From Thalassia testudinum (lineage: Eukaryota > Streptophyta > Magnoliopsida > Alismatales > Hydrocharitaceae): 64,000 bases of DNA. The stretch covers positions 4,862,501 to 4,926,500 of the forward strand of contig JAZHRO010000012.1 of NCBI GenBank assembly GCA_037157565.1, in the 5' to 3' direction. The notes beneath the pieces are model-generated. The model was not told the origin of the DNA. It did not search any database and was given only the letters and a program-made list of their open reading frames with translations. A program made the translations under genes and the position numbers. Below are positions 22,005 through 33,121 of this stretch, piece after piece (within the stretch, counting starts at the first letter, position 1; each line of letters opens with the position of its first letter).

Positions 22005-23790
22005 TTTTTTACCAGAAGTCCAAACCCTTTAAAACTAAAAATTCCTAAACAAATCATACTTGCCAAAGACATCCAGAGCTAGGTTCTAAAGACCAAAAAG
22101 AAAACGAAGACATCAAGCCAAACGAGAAGAGATCCAGAACAAATTCAGAAAGTTCCAAACTTTAAAGAAGACACTGCATCAAAGTCCATCATTCAGAGAG
22201 AGAGTCCAGTAAGTTGGTCGGTAGGAGCACCAAGCTGCTGCTACTCCTGCTGCGCAACTGTCCTTAGAACCTCAATTGCTTCAACAACTTTGGCCTTCAA
22301 AGCATCAGGGGATTCCAACAAGTGGAGAACTTTGGTCTGGTCCATCTCCAAGAGCATCCCAGTCACCTTGGCCTCCATGTCGTGCTCTAGCTAATAAACA
22401 AGTGGGTATAGACTTTCACCCATCATAATTCTTTACTAATTAAGGGGTGCATTTGCAAGATCTTTAGCCATGGAAGAAATGGGCATGGGATGTGGAATAG
22501 CAGCCTATCTTACAAGGAACCCACCCATGTTCCCCCACCTACTTCAGGCATAGTCACCTCACGCATGATTCTACCTGGAGGGAATTGATCTTGCAAGCAT
22601 CTGTTGCTGAAGCATGCATGTTGGCTACTGATTTTGTTGCAAGGGTCCTCCCCAACCACATCTAGGGTGCGACCCCTGCTGACCCTGTCGAACAAAAGGC
22701 ACAGAGAAGAAGGGCATTGGAGCACCACCTGGCAGCATGCCAAGGACAAGTGGCTACTGGAAGCCAAATCCAAGCTGAGTAGAAATGAGAGTCGGAGGTG
22801 CTTGGCTGTAAAATATTTGTTGTCCAAGACTAGGACTACCAGGAGGATACATAGGCATTCGAGGAGCAAGTGAGTGCTGCATGTTACCAGGCTGCATCTG
22901 AGACAACTGTGCCTACAATCTAATTCTTCTATCTTCTTTACATTGCATAAGTGCCACATAAAGGGTTTTGTTGACAACCATCTTCTCATTCATCTCAGCA
23001 ATAGCTTGAGAGGCTTCCTTAGGTGTCAAAAAATCAACAAAACCAGAACCTTTGCTAATACCATTAGCATCCCACATAACCTTGCAAGAAGTAATGGTGC
23101 CAAAATCGATAAACATCTCTTTCAATTTATCATCACCAATGCTATCATCCAAGTTTTTCAGGTAGAGCTTCACTCCCTAATATTTGTTAGGAACATCTTT
23201 CATATTCTGCTAGAACTTGCTTTTCAACTCTTTCTCCCTCTCAGATTTCTTTTAGGCTTTTCCAACATACCACTCCTTGTCGTCAAATATCTTCTCATTA
23301 AGGGATTCAACTGCTGTGTCGCAAAATTAGGATTCTCAAAATTCACAAAACCAAAACATTTGGATTCACCATCTCCTTTCATAACTACAACACTAGTTAT
23401 TGTACCAAACTCATCAAAAATTTTCTGGAAATCCTCATCAATGGAGGACTCTAAGAAGTTCTTGACAAAAACATTATTGAACTTTGTATTATTTGCAATT
23501 TTTTCCCTCCCTTGTTTATGAATAAATGGTCCCACAAAAGCTTGTTTATCATTGAGAAGCACACCATTAAGCTTATCAATTGCAGTCTGTGCAGCCTCCT
23601 CTTGTTCAAACTGAACAAGCCCATAACCCTTAGACTAGCCACTAGCATCTGTGGCAATCTTGCAAGAGAGAATGTTCCCACAAGCTAAAAATGTATCATA
23701 GAGTGCTTTGTTATCGATTGCCTTGTCAAGATTCTTGATAAATATATTAGCAGCACTGCTCTTATGAGTGCTGGGATTTCACTGAGGAGG
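22005..23790 (-). pseudogene. PABP-like: processed pseudogene of cytoplasmic poly(A)-binding protein
   Basis: Minus-strand sequence starts abruptly in the RRM1-RRM2 linker ([19 protein letters not shown], near 23780) and continues without introns through RRM2, RRM3 (NNVFVKNFLESSIDEDF, KCFGFVNFENPN), RRM4 ([36 protein letters not shown]; 22913-23173), the Pro/Gly/Gln-rich linker and a C-terminal PABC/MLLE domain (GMLLEMDQTKVLHLLESPDA) to a stop at 22193-22195. A 3' UTR follows and ends in an A-rich tail (T-rich on the plus strand, 22005-22020). Lack of introns, 5' truncation and a tail indicate retroposition, probably by LINE machinery. Several stops and frameshifts. The parental protein binds mRNA poly(A) tails and promotes translation; this copy is dead. 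Confidence 0.92.
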
Positions 23791-23984
23791 TAGGCAAGGA
23801 ATGACCAAATATTGGATTGCTGTAGCCTATATATTGTTGTTATCAACAACTAATTTCTATGCTAATGACTTACTTTCATCTAAAAGTTATTGATACAAGT
23901 CTTACATGAAGATATTGTTTCACAAATAAACCAAAAAGAAGATCTAAAAATAGTTTTATGGTAAGCTTCAATCCCTTACCCTCC

Positions 23985-24490
23985 CCTCTACATCCCCTCC
24001 CCAATCCTTGACCCAAACCTTTCCTTGCCCTCGCATACCCATGTTGTTGTCCCCTCCCCATCCTCCTCTTTACCCTCGTTGGCCTCCTCACCCTCCTCTA
24101 CTACCTCTACATCACCTTCCTCCGACCGGCCCACAACCTCCGTTGTTGCTACATCACTGCCACCGCTGTCGCTGCTACATCACTGCTTCTTCAGCACTTG
24201 TTGTTGTATAGTATGACTCTCAATAGCATCAAGCCATTCTTCATCTTGCTCCTTATCTTGTTTCACAATTTAGACCCATCAATTTTATCAATATTCAAGT
24301 GATGATTCTCTTCATTAATTTTATCTTTTTGCTTCTATTCTACATCCACATTCTTTTGCAAATAAGAGTAACTGGGTTGCTGCTCTTCACTTCTCTTGGT
24401 CTATTTAGAAAAGTACTCCTCTTAAATCCTCTGTTGCTACATAAGAAACCCATTGGTTTGCCGCCCAATTAGCTGCTACTTCACAACTTT
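23985..24490 (-). pseudogene. decayed coding-like region, Gln/Glu/Lys-rich, unrecognised
   Basis: One minus-strand frame reads QLIGRQTNGFLM, EEYFSK, TKRSEEQQPSYSYLQKNVDV and DKINEENHHLNIDKIDGSKL, separated only by stops that C-to-T changes would explain (CAA/CAG codons expected). After a frameshift it continues DEEWLDAIESHTIQQQVLKK and a very acidic tail. The composition and spacing of stops argue that this once coded for protein. I do not recognise the family. It lies just upstream (minus strand) of the PABP retropseudogene but has no evident link to it. Confidence 0.4.
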
Positions 24491-24783
24491 CTTGTGCTAT
24501 TGCTAGTGCTTATTTTGAGTTAGACAGATCAGTCTTTGTTTTGGACTGAACCAAAACTAGGCTTTTACATGGTGAAATCAAGGGACTTTTGATGGCCATA
24601 CAAGATTTAAAAAAAAAAAAAAAAGAGGGGCCAAAGTGAAGATGTTCCATCCATTTCTTCACATCAGTTGGTTCTTCCCACCCTCTCATACAAACAATAA
24701 CCAGAAGGTGCCTCCAGTAGTCTCTCCACTCCAACATGCCATCTTCACCACCACGACATCCTTCATCTCTCAATCCAAGGAGC

Positions 24784-25214
24784 ATGGCAATGGCAATGGC
24801 AATGTGGATGGCGGTTTTGGTCTTGTGCTCCACTCTATGGATTGCAGCAGAAGGGTCAGTGCTAAAGGTTAAAGTTGGAAACATCTCCAAAGTGGAGGAC
24901 TCCCAGTACTTTAGGATCTACTGTGGCCAGACCTTCAAGGTCATCAAGAACAGCATAGATGGCAAGAGCTATCTCCTCGTACAGGTTGGTTTGATACAAA
25001 TAATATTATATTTTGACTTCCCCATTTAAATGATCATGGGAATTTATGATGTGGGTGGTCGACGGCAATATTGTTTGTTGATGGTGTTGGAATTTGTTTG
25101 AAATGGGGCAAAATAATTCAAAGATGGCGAAGAGGACAAAGTACTGCACTGGAAGGATCAAGTCCTTTGTCATCCCACTCTCCAATTACTCTGTTGATAC
25201 TACCTCTTTCCCAG
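24784..25214 (+). pseudogene. first two exons of an unrecognised secreted-protein gene
   Basis: Exon 1 (24784-24984) starts [19 protein letters not shown], a good signal peptide with probable cleavage after AAEG, then [18 protein letters not shown] and [21 protein letters not shown] donor CAG/GTTGGT follows in phase 0. Exon 2 carries [20 protein letters not shown], then SVDTTSFP, and ends CCCAG/GTTGGT in phase 1 at 25214. The expected acceptor before AAT AAT TCA AAG (25112) reads AA, not AG; the next AG (25122-25123) would restore frame with loss of four codons. No third exon is found downstream. I recall a plant-specific family with a similar [19 protein letters not shown] block but cannot name it. 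Truncated gene or pseudogene. A run of A bases lies at 24607-24624. Confidence 0.5.
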
Positions 25215-27329
25215 GTTGGTAGCCCTTTCCACTCTTGGTCTGATATTTTAAGGATTGTATAAAGATTTGTTTCCTTTGTTTTTCTATCGATATGGTTGCT
25301 CTTTTTAATTTTTTTATGGAGTCCAACCATATAGGTTTAGTTTGTAACATTGTTCTTGGAATTGCTCCCATGTTTACATTGATTTCCTTTAATTTTTCAT
25401 GGCATTTTCCCTTTTTTTTGGGGAAAAAAAGGGAACATGAAGAACACCAGGAGAACATGCATCTATCATTTGTTGATTGGCCTAAGACAAAGTGTACATG
25501 AATAACATCTACTAAAGAAAATCAACAGCTCTTTCTGTGGTAATCGAGTTAACGACGAACACCGAATGCAAATCTACACAGGATCTGGATGTTAAAGCTT
25601 AAGGGACATGAGGCATACTTAACAGTTGCAGCATAACAAACATCTCAAAATACCTAAACATGTCTTTGCCAATACTTCTCCCCAAGAATTCTTACGTAAG
25701 TCACGAGTGAAAACCAAGTATACCTACTAACATTAAGCAACACTGCACATGCACATTAACACTGACGCTATACAACATATACGCACATATAAAGAAAAAC
25801 CACATGAATATATGCAGAATGCATTAAAAAGAAAAAGGAAAATCACATCTGATTTGAATGTCAAAAGATAGCTGGAAGCGAAGTGTTAATCCTGCACAAA
25901 CAATGATCTTTCATTGTTGTTGCTTGTGCAAACCATGACAAAATTAATCTAGAACAGTACGAAAAAGGCAATTTGGTGTAGGTGGCCTACAGGGAAAAGG
26001 ATAATTTTTTTTTTGAGAGAAAAATTGATTAATGACTTGATCTACCCCTTGAACTCATTTAAACATGCACTCTCCCTCACCCACCCCACCCCTCCCCACA
26101 AGACCAGACACCTAAAAGAAAAAACACAAGCAATTATGCAGTTCCAGTGTGGTTGCAATAGTAATATATACTTTTCTCTGAATGTAGTGCTACAGCACTA
26201 CTGTGTGTGTAATCATAATATGGCTATAAAATCTATGTATAGCAAAAATAACATTCCTTACTACAATACACTACCACCAATGTATATTATACCCGTAAGT
26301 TAAAAAAGGAACGGTCCTTTTGAAAGAGCCCAACCTCCATCAACCATCTCTGACCTCCTCTCCTTACCTCCCTCCACACCTCTAATCCTTCATGCTCCTA
26401 CTACTGAACACTGTCTGGCAATAACAGTATCCATTTGGCAATAACACAAGATCACTTGGGATCAGGATGTGTATGTTCAAAGAATCCTCATTGGTGCAAT
26501 ATGTGAGAATATGTTGTTCACATGCTTGCCCTATCAATAGGAGACAATAGTTATGCAGACAAAGGAATTAGGATGTCTTCAACACAAAAAAAGAACTTCC
26601 ACAAAAGAGTCATAACAAGAGCTTCAAACAACTTTGCATTCCTTGGCAACCTGATTAATTTTGTAAATTAAGCATCTTAATCAACTCATTAGAATGCAAA
26701 TGTCTAAACTAAGATGAAATCCTGGCTCAGCTTTTGTTGTTTAACTGAGTTCATTGCAGTCTGAAATGTGTGCCATTTTCAAGGAATTGTTTGAAATAGA
26801 GAATAAATCTGAACCAGTCTAGAAATATGTTGCAAAAAATGAAATTGGTACTGCTGCATCTATCTTCTCTCTAGACATAGCCCCCAAGACATAATTTTAC
26901 CAACAACCCCCCGACCCCCAACCCCCCCCACATACACACAATTTATGGCTGCGATTGAAGAGGTAAGATTTGGGGTATAGACTTTGTTCACTTGATCCAC
27001 AAATATTCTTTCTTACCACAATGCAAAGACCCTGCACCTATTAAGCAACCAAACCACTATGATTTAAGATGGACACCTGGTATTAATGATCATAATCTTT
27101 TGTGATGGGTAGGTTATATTGAGCCGATACCATCTATTATGCAAGATGTCATAGATATCTGGTTTAGTGGCATTTGATAATCTCCAAGCAAAAAGCCCAA
27201 CAGCTGCTTAATCAATTTCTTTGATGAGGTACGCACTTCCACAGCTTTGTTCTTGTCCGAGTCACCATTCCTGTATGATGGTCATCCAAAGTCTTTTACT
27301 ACGGTCAATAAATCTCTCGAGGAAAGAAG
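25215..27329. other. non-coding stretch, no gene seen
   Basis: AT-rich, with homopolymer runs (25990-26005) and a C-rich run near 26905-26930. Short ORFs without domains. It may be intron or intergenic sequence of the gene fragment at 24784. Confidence 0.5.
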
Positions 27330-27590
27330 CAAAAACCAAACTACAGCTGTTCCTTTTTCAGGGTGACCACTCCCAACCATATTTCAAGCCTCCACATCTG
27401 GACCATCCAATATCTACTCTCATCTTGAGTGAGACTACTATGGCTTTTGGGAGGGCCCTCACAAGCGATAACCAGGGCAGTTACAAAGGCTCGCTCACTC
27501 TCAATATCAAGGAAGGGTAAGCCCTGGGTCTCTGCACTTCATTACCTTCGGTCTCCACTGTCTTACAAACTAGAAGGTAGTCAATTGTAT
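27330..27590 (+). pseudogene. decayed exon-like block, unrecognised
   Basis: A plus-strand frame reads KLQLFLFQGDHSQPYFKPPH, LDHPISTLILSETTMAFGRA, LTSDNQGSYKGSLTLNIKEG, a TAA, then ALGLCTSLPSVSTVLQTRR. The frame is continuous apart from one stop and looks like protein-coding sequence rather than chance. Family not recognised. It might be a later exon of the gene started at 24784, but nothing in the sequence proves it. Confidence 0.35.
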
Positions 27591-28491
27591 AAATTGAATG
27601 TAAGTAATCGTTTTACATATAGAATAGCATGTTTTACACATGGATTGAACTTCTCCTACGGGAATCTCCTTGTGTCAGATGCTGCATTAAACTTTATGCA
27701 ACTTCAACAGGATCTTTCATTCAATTGGATCCAATAAAAACTTTGATCTGACATATTAATTTGTTGGCTACATCTAGGTCACTCGTGGTTATGCGTGGGC
27801 ATAGCGCAAATGTTGCAAGGCATGTTGTTTGCCCATCTGAAAACAACAGCGTCTTAAATCACCTTTGCGAAGGTCCGCACTTGTTCTCCTAACCAATTGA
27901 ACAACTCATCCCCTACAAAATATGCATCCTATGTGCCCCAGATAGGAGTTGTTGAATTAACTTTGACATGTTTTTGATGATGGTCAGTTACATACATAGA
28001 TGATAACAGAAAATTCCAATTAGCATGTATGAGCAACCTCTTCTAGAATAACATTTACTCAGAGTTTTCCTCCATAAAAGTAACTGCCATTATGTAGATG
28101 TCTATTTAAAAACGAAAAAAATATTAACCCAACATCAAACTACTTCAGAAAGTTAAGGCCATGTCAAAAACAAAATCAATTATCTAATAGATTCTGTAAT
28201 AGCTAGCATATCACTGTAGGAAGAATCAACATAAAAAAGATTACCATGTGGAGAATGCTACAAGCCTTCCAAGTAGAGAAGAGGTCTGCTAGCAGAAAAA
28301 TGTGCCAACAATCAGGGATCTAAACACCTACTTGGTTGAGATTAAAGAAAAAAAAAGACACTTCAAGAACGCAGCCATTAACCTAGAAGAAAGTGTATAT
28401 TACCCTTCTTTTAAATTGGATTTATGTTGAATATTATTTATTTTCTGACCACTCTTAGTTTGCATTAATTGAGGTTTATGAAACATGAATT
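27591..28491. other. non-coding stretch before the tRNA gene
   Basis: AT-rich with scattered stops; no feature recognised. Confidence 0.5.
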
Positions 28492-28562
28492 GCACCAATG
28501 GTTTAGTGGTAGAATAGTACCCTTTCACGGTATAGACCTGGGTTCGAATCCCAGTTGGTGCA
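28492..28562 (+). tRNA. tRNA with Gly(GCC)-type body and UUC anticodon
   Basis: 71 bases fold as a full cloverleaf: acceptor GCACCAA/TTGGTGC (seven perfect pairs), D arm from gtttagtggtagaa, anticodon stem GTACC/GGTAT with loop CTTTCAC, T stem CTGGG/CCCAG with loop TTCGAAT. A box TGGTTTAGTGG and B box GGTTCGAATCC are good and a run of six T follows. The body and length are those of plant tRNA-Gly(GCC) as I recall it, but the anticodon is UUC (Glu codons GAA/GAG). Changes from the recalled Gly sequence in the acceptor and T stems are compensated in pairs, which argues for selection on folding. It could be an anticodon-shifted tRNA, a mischarging tRNA or a recent pseudogene. The discriminator base is A. 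Confidence 0.85.
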
Positions 28563-28568
28563 TTTTTT
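28563..28568 (+). terminator. Pol III terminator of the tRNA gene
   Basis: Six consecutive T directly after the tRNA 3' end, the standard RNA polymerase III stop. Confidence 0.8.
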
Positions 28569-29284
28569 CTTTAGTTTCAAGTTAAAGTATCAATTTTTTA
28601 ATCTTTATGTTTGATGAAATTTTTTATTATAAACACAAAAATAGGAGGTTGTTCAAGGATGCAATCATGAAGTGCAACAAAATTATAAATAATTTATGTT
28701 TAAGGTTTGCTCTTTCATATAGTCCTTGTGGTCTTCTAAATGGAATCACTTTGAATTATCACGGTTATCTTTGGGTTTCCGATAATCCCGATAGCTGCTT
28801 TTGGTTTTCTTCAATTATTGGGATCCATTATTGCACTCCCAAAGAGGGCCTACTTTACCAATGAAATGGCTTGTTTTATTTCATAGAAGTAATTTTTCCC
28901 TTATTTTCAGTTTCTTTCCTTTTCTCAGGAGATGAAATGGCTTATTTTTTCCTTGTTTTATTTCAATTTGTGCTCCATGTGGATTGGCTGTACAAGAACA
29001 AGAGGACTTTGCCCCTACGCCAGGTACCTTGCAGATTGGCTGCCCTTGTTTATTCCGAGTTATATAAAACCTACTAAAAAGATTACCTTATGCATGTCCA
29101 ATTTGCATGATTTTTCATATTAATCCCATCTCAATGACACTCCTTCAATATGTATGGGTGAATTTCCCAAGAGCATTTGGTACAAGGACCTCTTGCTATC
29201 CTTTCATCCTAACTTCCTCTATAATAAGAAGCTTGCCTCTCTTTACTATTTCGTAGTTTTGCCCATCACTAAATATAGGACAGT
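28569..29284. other. non-coding stretch with splice-like phrases, no gene assigned
   Basis: Contains ttttctcag/gagatgaaatgg (28922) and an open phrase ending cctacgccag/gtacctt near 29022, which look like an exon with acceptor and donor, but the peptide is not recognisable. Confidence 0.35.
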
Positions 29285-29483
29285 TTTGGAGGTCATGGGT
29301 TTGGATTGTGGAAACAACCTTCCATCACTTGGTGCAATGGCAAAAGTAGTTGAAAGTTCAAGTCGTGGAAGCAACCTTTTACCGAAAGTAGGATAAGGTA
29401 GTTTCATGCTATAAGCACAATGTGGTTTGTCCTTCCTTGGACCCTATGCATGGCAGGAGCTTCATGCATCAGGCTGTCATTTG
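29285..29483 (+). mobile_element. Au-type SINE, degenerate, with duplicated head
   Basis: Body phrases match the plant Au SINE as I recall it: gttcaagtcgtggaagcaac, gtaggataagg, acaatgtggtttgtccttcc, ttggaccctatgcatggcag, gagcttcatgcatcaggctg, and a final t-rich end. A box-like ggtgcaatgg and B box-like agttcaagtc lie at 29331-29362. A second, earlier head (ggtcatgggtttggattgtg, gaaacaacc) precedes it at 29291, suggesting two SINE heads in tandem. Non-autonomous, Pol III-derived. Confidence 0.75.
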
Positions 29484-30439
29484 TTCTCTCAATACAACCT
29501 GTCCTCATGTTGGATATGACATGTGGATAGAGGGGTGCTGTAGATGATTCAGTATCAACTAGTAGTCTGTGAATGCCTGAGTGCACTTAAAAAACCTTTT
29601 GGCAATAAATGGAGAGACCCTACCATTAATTGACTGTTCATAGTTTGCATGTATAAACATGTTACCATTCTTTTAGAGTCATCTGTTGCAAATAACCAGC
29701 ATCTGCTCGTAGTTGAGTTTGCTCTGTGATGCTACCTTTATGTTTTTTTTATCTAAACCATTGCAAACTTGGCATATTTTTGTTATATAAGTATGGTGCA
29801 AGCTTCCACTTGAGTTGCATGTAGTCTGTTTTGCGATATATTAACATACATCCGACTCCTTCCACTTAATTTCTCAGGTGATTGCCTTGAACGAGTCATG
29901 TGTTGCTAAAGGGGAGCTCATATTGATGATGGCAGGAGCTATGATTTTAAGGGTAATCGCAGGAACGGATTAGTTGGAATCTTTAGAATAAACAAAGATT
30001 GTAAGCAAGAGTTGGTATTTAGATACTTAGGATCTTTAGTAGGGTTGTCTCAACTATGTTCAAGTCTGTTGAGTCTAAATCTTTGCTAATGGCATCATTG
30101 TATAAAGATAGTGATCAACTTTTATACTAGTTGAAATTTTCTTGTAGCCGAGAATCTCAATGAAGGTTTGTACTTTTATACTTTACTTTGATCTTACTCC
30201 AAGTTTAAAATAGGATAATAAGCCAACTTCCTTAGAGTATAGATACATTGGTTGCTTCATTTTTGGTAAAGGTCCTCAAACACATTTTGTTAGCTACACT
30301 TCCCGTTATGAAATAAATCAATTATATTATTTGATTAGTGTTTATTATTTTTAAATACAGGGATGTCTATGATGATACATCAGGGATATATTTTTTTATA
30401 TTCATCAAGGACTTTCATTGACGGTAACATCAATGGAAA
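29484..30439. other. AT-rich stretch, one exon-like phrase
   Basis: After tttctcag at 29878 the plus strand is open for about 30 codons (VIALNESCVAKGELILMMAG). No family recognised and no gene model can be built; the rest is non-coding. Confidence 0.35.
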
Positions 30440-30800
30440 TAAAGCATTTTGTGTAGGGTAATACTTGTTTATTTATAGTGACAGTTTTACCAACGATTTT
30501 TCCATTGGAAAAGACTTCTGCATTACATTGACAAAAGCTTTTGTTAGCACTATAGGTCTATACCGACGATTATAAACGTTGCTGTTGGCGTAATCATAAA
30601 ATCAGAGGCTTATTAAAACACGACCGTCGCTGTAGCTCTAGGTACAACACTGACGGTAAAAAACCGTCGGTGTTGCATACAGCAACGCCTCTTAAGAGCA
30701 CCTTCAATGACCGTCGAAATAGCTCTTTGGACCTACAGCGACAGTCATTTTGACCTATACCAACGGTTACTGACCGTCGGTGTAGGTGCAGAATGTTATT
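30440..30800. mobile_element. CACTA-like relic with subterminal repeats
   Basis: Dense repeats of a short motif in both orientations (accgtcggtgttg, gaccgtcggtgtag, ctataccgacg, ctgacggtaaaaaaccgtc, gaccgtcgctg), the hallmark of CACTA subterminal regions. No CACTA terminus is found next to it, so it is a fragment. Confidence 0.65.
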
Positions 30801-31519
30801 GTGGAAGAAACTTTCAAATTGCTAACTTGTATGCAAATTTGAACCACCAATCCCATCTCAAGTTATAATATCTACCCCATGAAATGTAAAGGGTACGAAT
30901 AGGAGTAGTACTAACATTGTTTGTTCAGATTGCACCAAAACTAAAAAAAATACACATCATTAGGACAACGCTATTTACTTTGGATGGAAAATATTATTTT
31001 CCTTCAAATTTGTGTTACATGAAGTCCATGAAATATAGCTATTCATGTCATGTAAACATGTTTGTTGAAGTTGCCTAGATTTTTGTCTAGCCTGCCAAAC
31101 TAGCACCAACCAAGCATATAATAGTGTGCTCTTATGTTAAAAAATAGGCAATAGAAGGTTTTGTCATTGCCATAAGGTTACAAAAATAAAGTTGGTTATA
31201 TCCTACAAAAATATCTTAGAAAGAGTATAATATACAAAGGAAATATAGAAACAAACATCTAGCATAACATAATGTAGTTCTACATTTAATAAGTACTTAA
31301 CATCTACATAATAAAAGAAGCCTAAGAGCTAGCCAATGTCATATTTCTTAGACAACATACCAAGAAATTTAAGGAATGAATGAAATTGAAAGAGACTACA
31401 TGAGTGATTTTAGAGTACAAGTCCATCACTAAAGCCTAATGCATTTACATGCACATGTTATTGAAATAGTTGGCTAGATGATTGTAGCAAATTTTCATAC
31501 TATGAACCTTAACCTCAAT
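30801..31519. other. AT-rich stretch, no gene seen
   Basis: No open frame or known repeat recognised between the CACTA-like and Harbinger-like relics. Confidence 0.45.
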
Positions 31520-31540
31520 TTGCAAGTCAAACACCCTCTG

Positions 31541-31777
31541 TCACAACTCAACAATCTGCGAGTCAAAACTCATCAATTCCATCTCCGTTCTACGTGCTTT
31601 GGAATTTTTTTCATCAGCTTTGCATTTGAGATTTGCAAATACATTTAGAAGCCAATTGACATACTTCATGCTAGCATCTCTCTTCCTTTTTAAATGTCTA
31701 ATTTTCTTCTTTGCCTTTCTATAAAAGGCAGCCATAAAAGTCAACTCATACTTTATATGACTAGAGTGTGGGCTCAT
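31541..31777 (-). pseudogene. small Lys/Arg-rich ORF next to Harbinger-like relic
   Basis: 78 codons, highly basic (YRKAKKKIRHLKRKRDASMK), with a helical C-terminal half (NLKCKADEKNSKARRTEMEL). Its orientation and position downstream of the transposase scrap would fit the second, DNA-binding ORF of PIF/Harbinger elements or the tail of a fused ORF, but no Myb repeat is visible. Low certainty. Confidence 0.3.
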
Positions 31778-32149
31778 GTAACTTCAGCAAAACCCTATAA
31801 CCACATCCCTGTGAAGCATAACTATTAGATTTGGATCTTATAGCCTAATACAACCAAATTTAGATTAGTTGATGCCATGGACTCCCTCTAGCTTAATGTT
31901 GCAAACCTTATGGCATGCGTATCGTCAACCATGGAATAAAGTGGGTTTGCATTTAGGTGCCACCTCCACTCTTGCATTGACCATCTCAAATGAATTATAT
32001 GATTCTTTGAAAATATAAAATCTAAGAGCTAATAGAAGATATTGGTAATTATGCACTCATGCGTGGGAAGAGCATTCCAACAAATCATTCAATGGGCAAA
32101 TGTTTGTGATACCTCTAGACATGTGTCAATAAGTATAGTACATGATGGT

Positions 32150-32408
32150 GAAGAAAATGACAAATTTCCTAAGGAATCTAACTAGAACTAGAATAACTAG
32201 AAGGGACTGTCATTTTCAACGGTTGATGTAATCAATCCATAGATCCTTGGTGATCTAGTCTAACACAATCACCCTTGCACTAAACTCCTTATCAACCTCC
32301 ACCCACATCTTCCTCTTCCATATCTTGAGAAAAATAGTCCTCGTGGTTGAAGTGTCAATAAAAATTATGAATGATGCATGCAGCCACGACAATGTAGCCT
32401 AACTTGGG
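32150..32408 (-). pseudogene. PIF/Harbinger transposase C-terminal fragment
   Basis: The minus strand reads PKLGYIVVAACIIHNF, matching the conserved C-terminal block of HARBI1-type DDE transposases (IVVACCILHNF). It is followed by an acidic phrase (DMEEEDVGGG) and ITKDLWIDYIN, like the final W.Y helix of this family. Stops interrupt it. Only the last part of the enzyme is left. Confidence 0.6.
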
Positions 32409-32409
32409 A

Positions 32410-33121
32410 TTTCGAAAACTCTATTTGTTCTCCCTAAGAGAATCAAAATCCACTATAAACTTTACGAGGTAATTCATGGGTCACCTCAACCCAAATACAA
32501 GAGTTATGAAAGAACAAAAAAGATGAAGAGAATGGTGTTGTCTAAAGTGCAAGTATAAATAAAGAAAAATACAAAGCAAAGCTTGCAACCTCCCTTCAAG
32601 AGAATGCTATTAACTAGTGAAACTTTAAGAAGCTATAGGAGATATCAAAAGTGTAGAAAACAAATGTGTGCGGAAAGAATTGAAAGATAGAGTGTGGGTA
32701 CTTTAGAAAGCTAAGAGACAAGAACTTGAGTGAAGAGCAAGAAATTAAGTAGCTTTCTTATGAGAGTTTTAGGCTTGTGCTCCTAAATAGTAGTATAAAG
32801 GTTTATTTATAGGCTTCCAACACTTAATGGTCAAGCATTAGCTGTTGGAGGTAGATTTGGAAGAGAATCAAGATAATTCACATTCCAAAAAATACCACTA
32901 AAGGGAAATTTTACTAGTTGATAGTACTAATGCTGGTACTATATTAATGCAACATCAGTACAAATGGTCAAAATCCAATTTTTGAGCTACTTGTACCAAT
33001 CATTAACCTTACTGACCAGTATGTGCTAAACAAGATTGCAATGGTTTTTTTTTATTAATTAGGCAAGTCCAATGTTTACTTTTTCAAAGTTCCCTCACGC
33101 ATAAAACAAGCTAGTAGTGGT
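32410..33121 (-). repeat. old Sirevirus-like LTR fragment
   Basis: gaggtaattcatgggtcacc, then tcaacccaaa (32466-32495) matches the copia-1 LTR phrase near 8901-8932. Further right, degenerate palindromes (agtactaatgctggtact, agtacaaatgg, accagtatg; 32930-33020) occupy the place of the copia-1 U3 array. Same orientation as copia-1, more decayed. Gypsy-B is inserted at its right side. Confidence 0.55.

Noticed and set aside
22510..22989. 159-codon minus-strand ORF
   Set aside because: An out-of-frame reading across the linker of the PABP retropseudogene; no domain in this frame.
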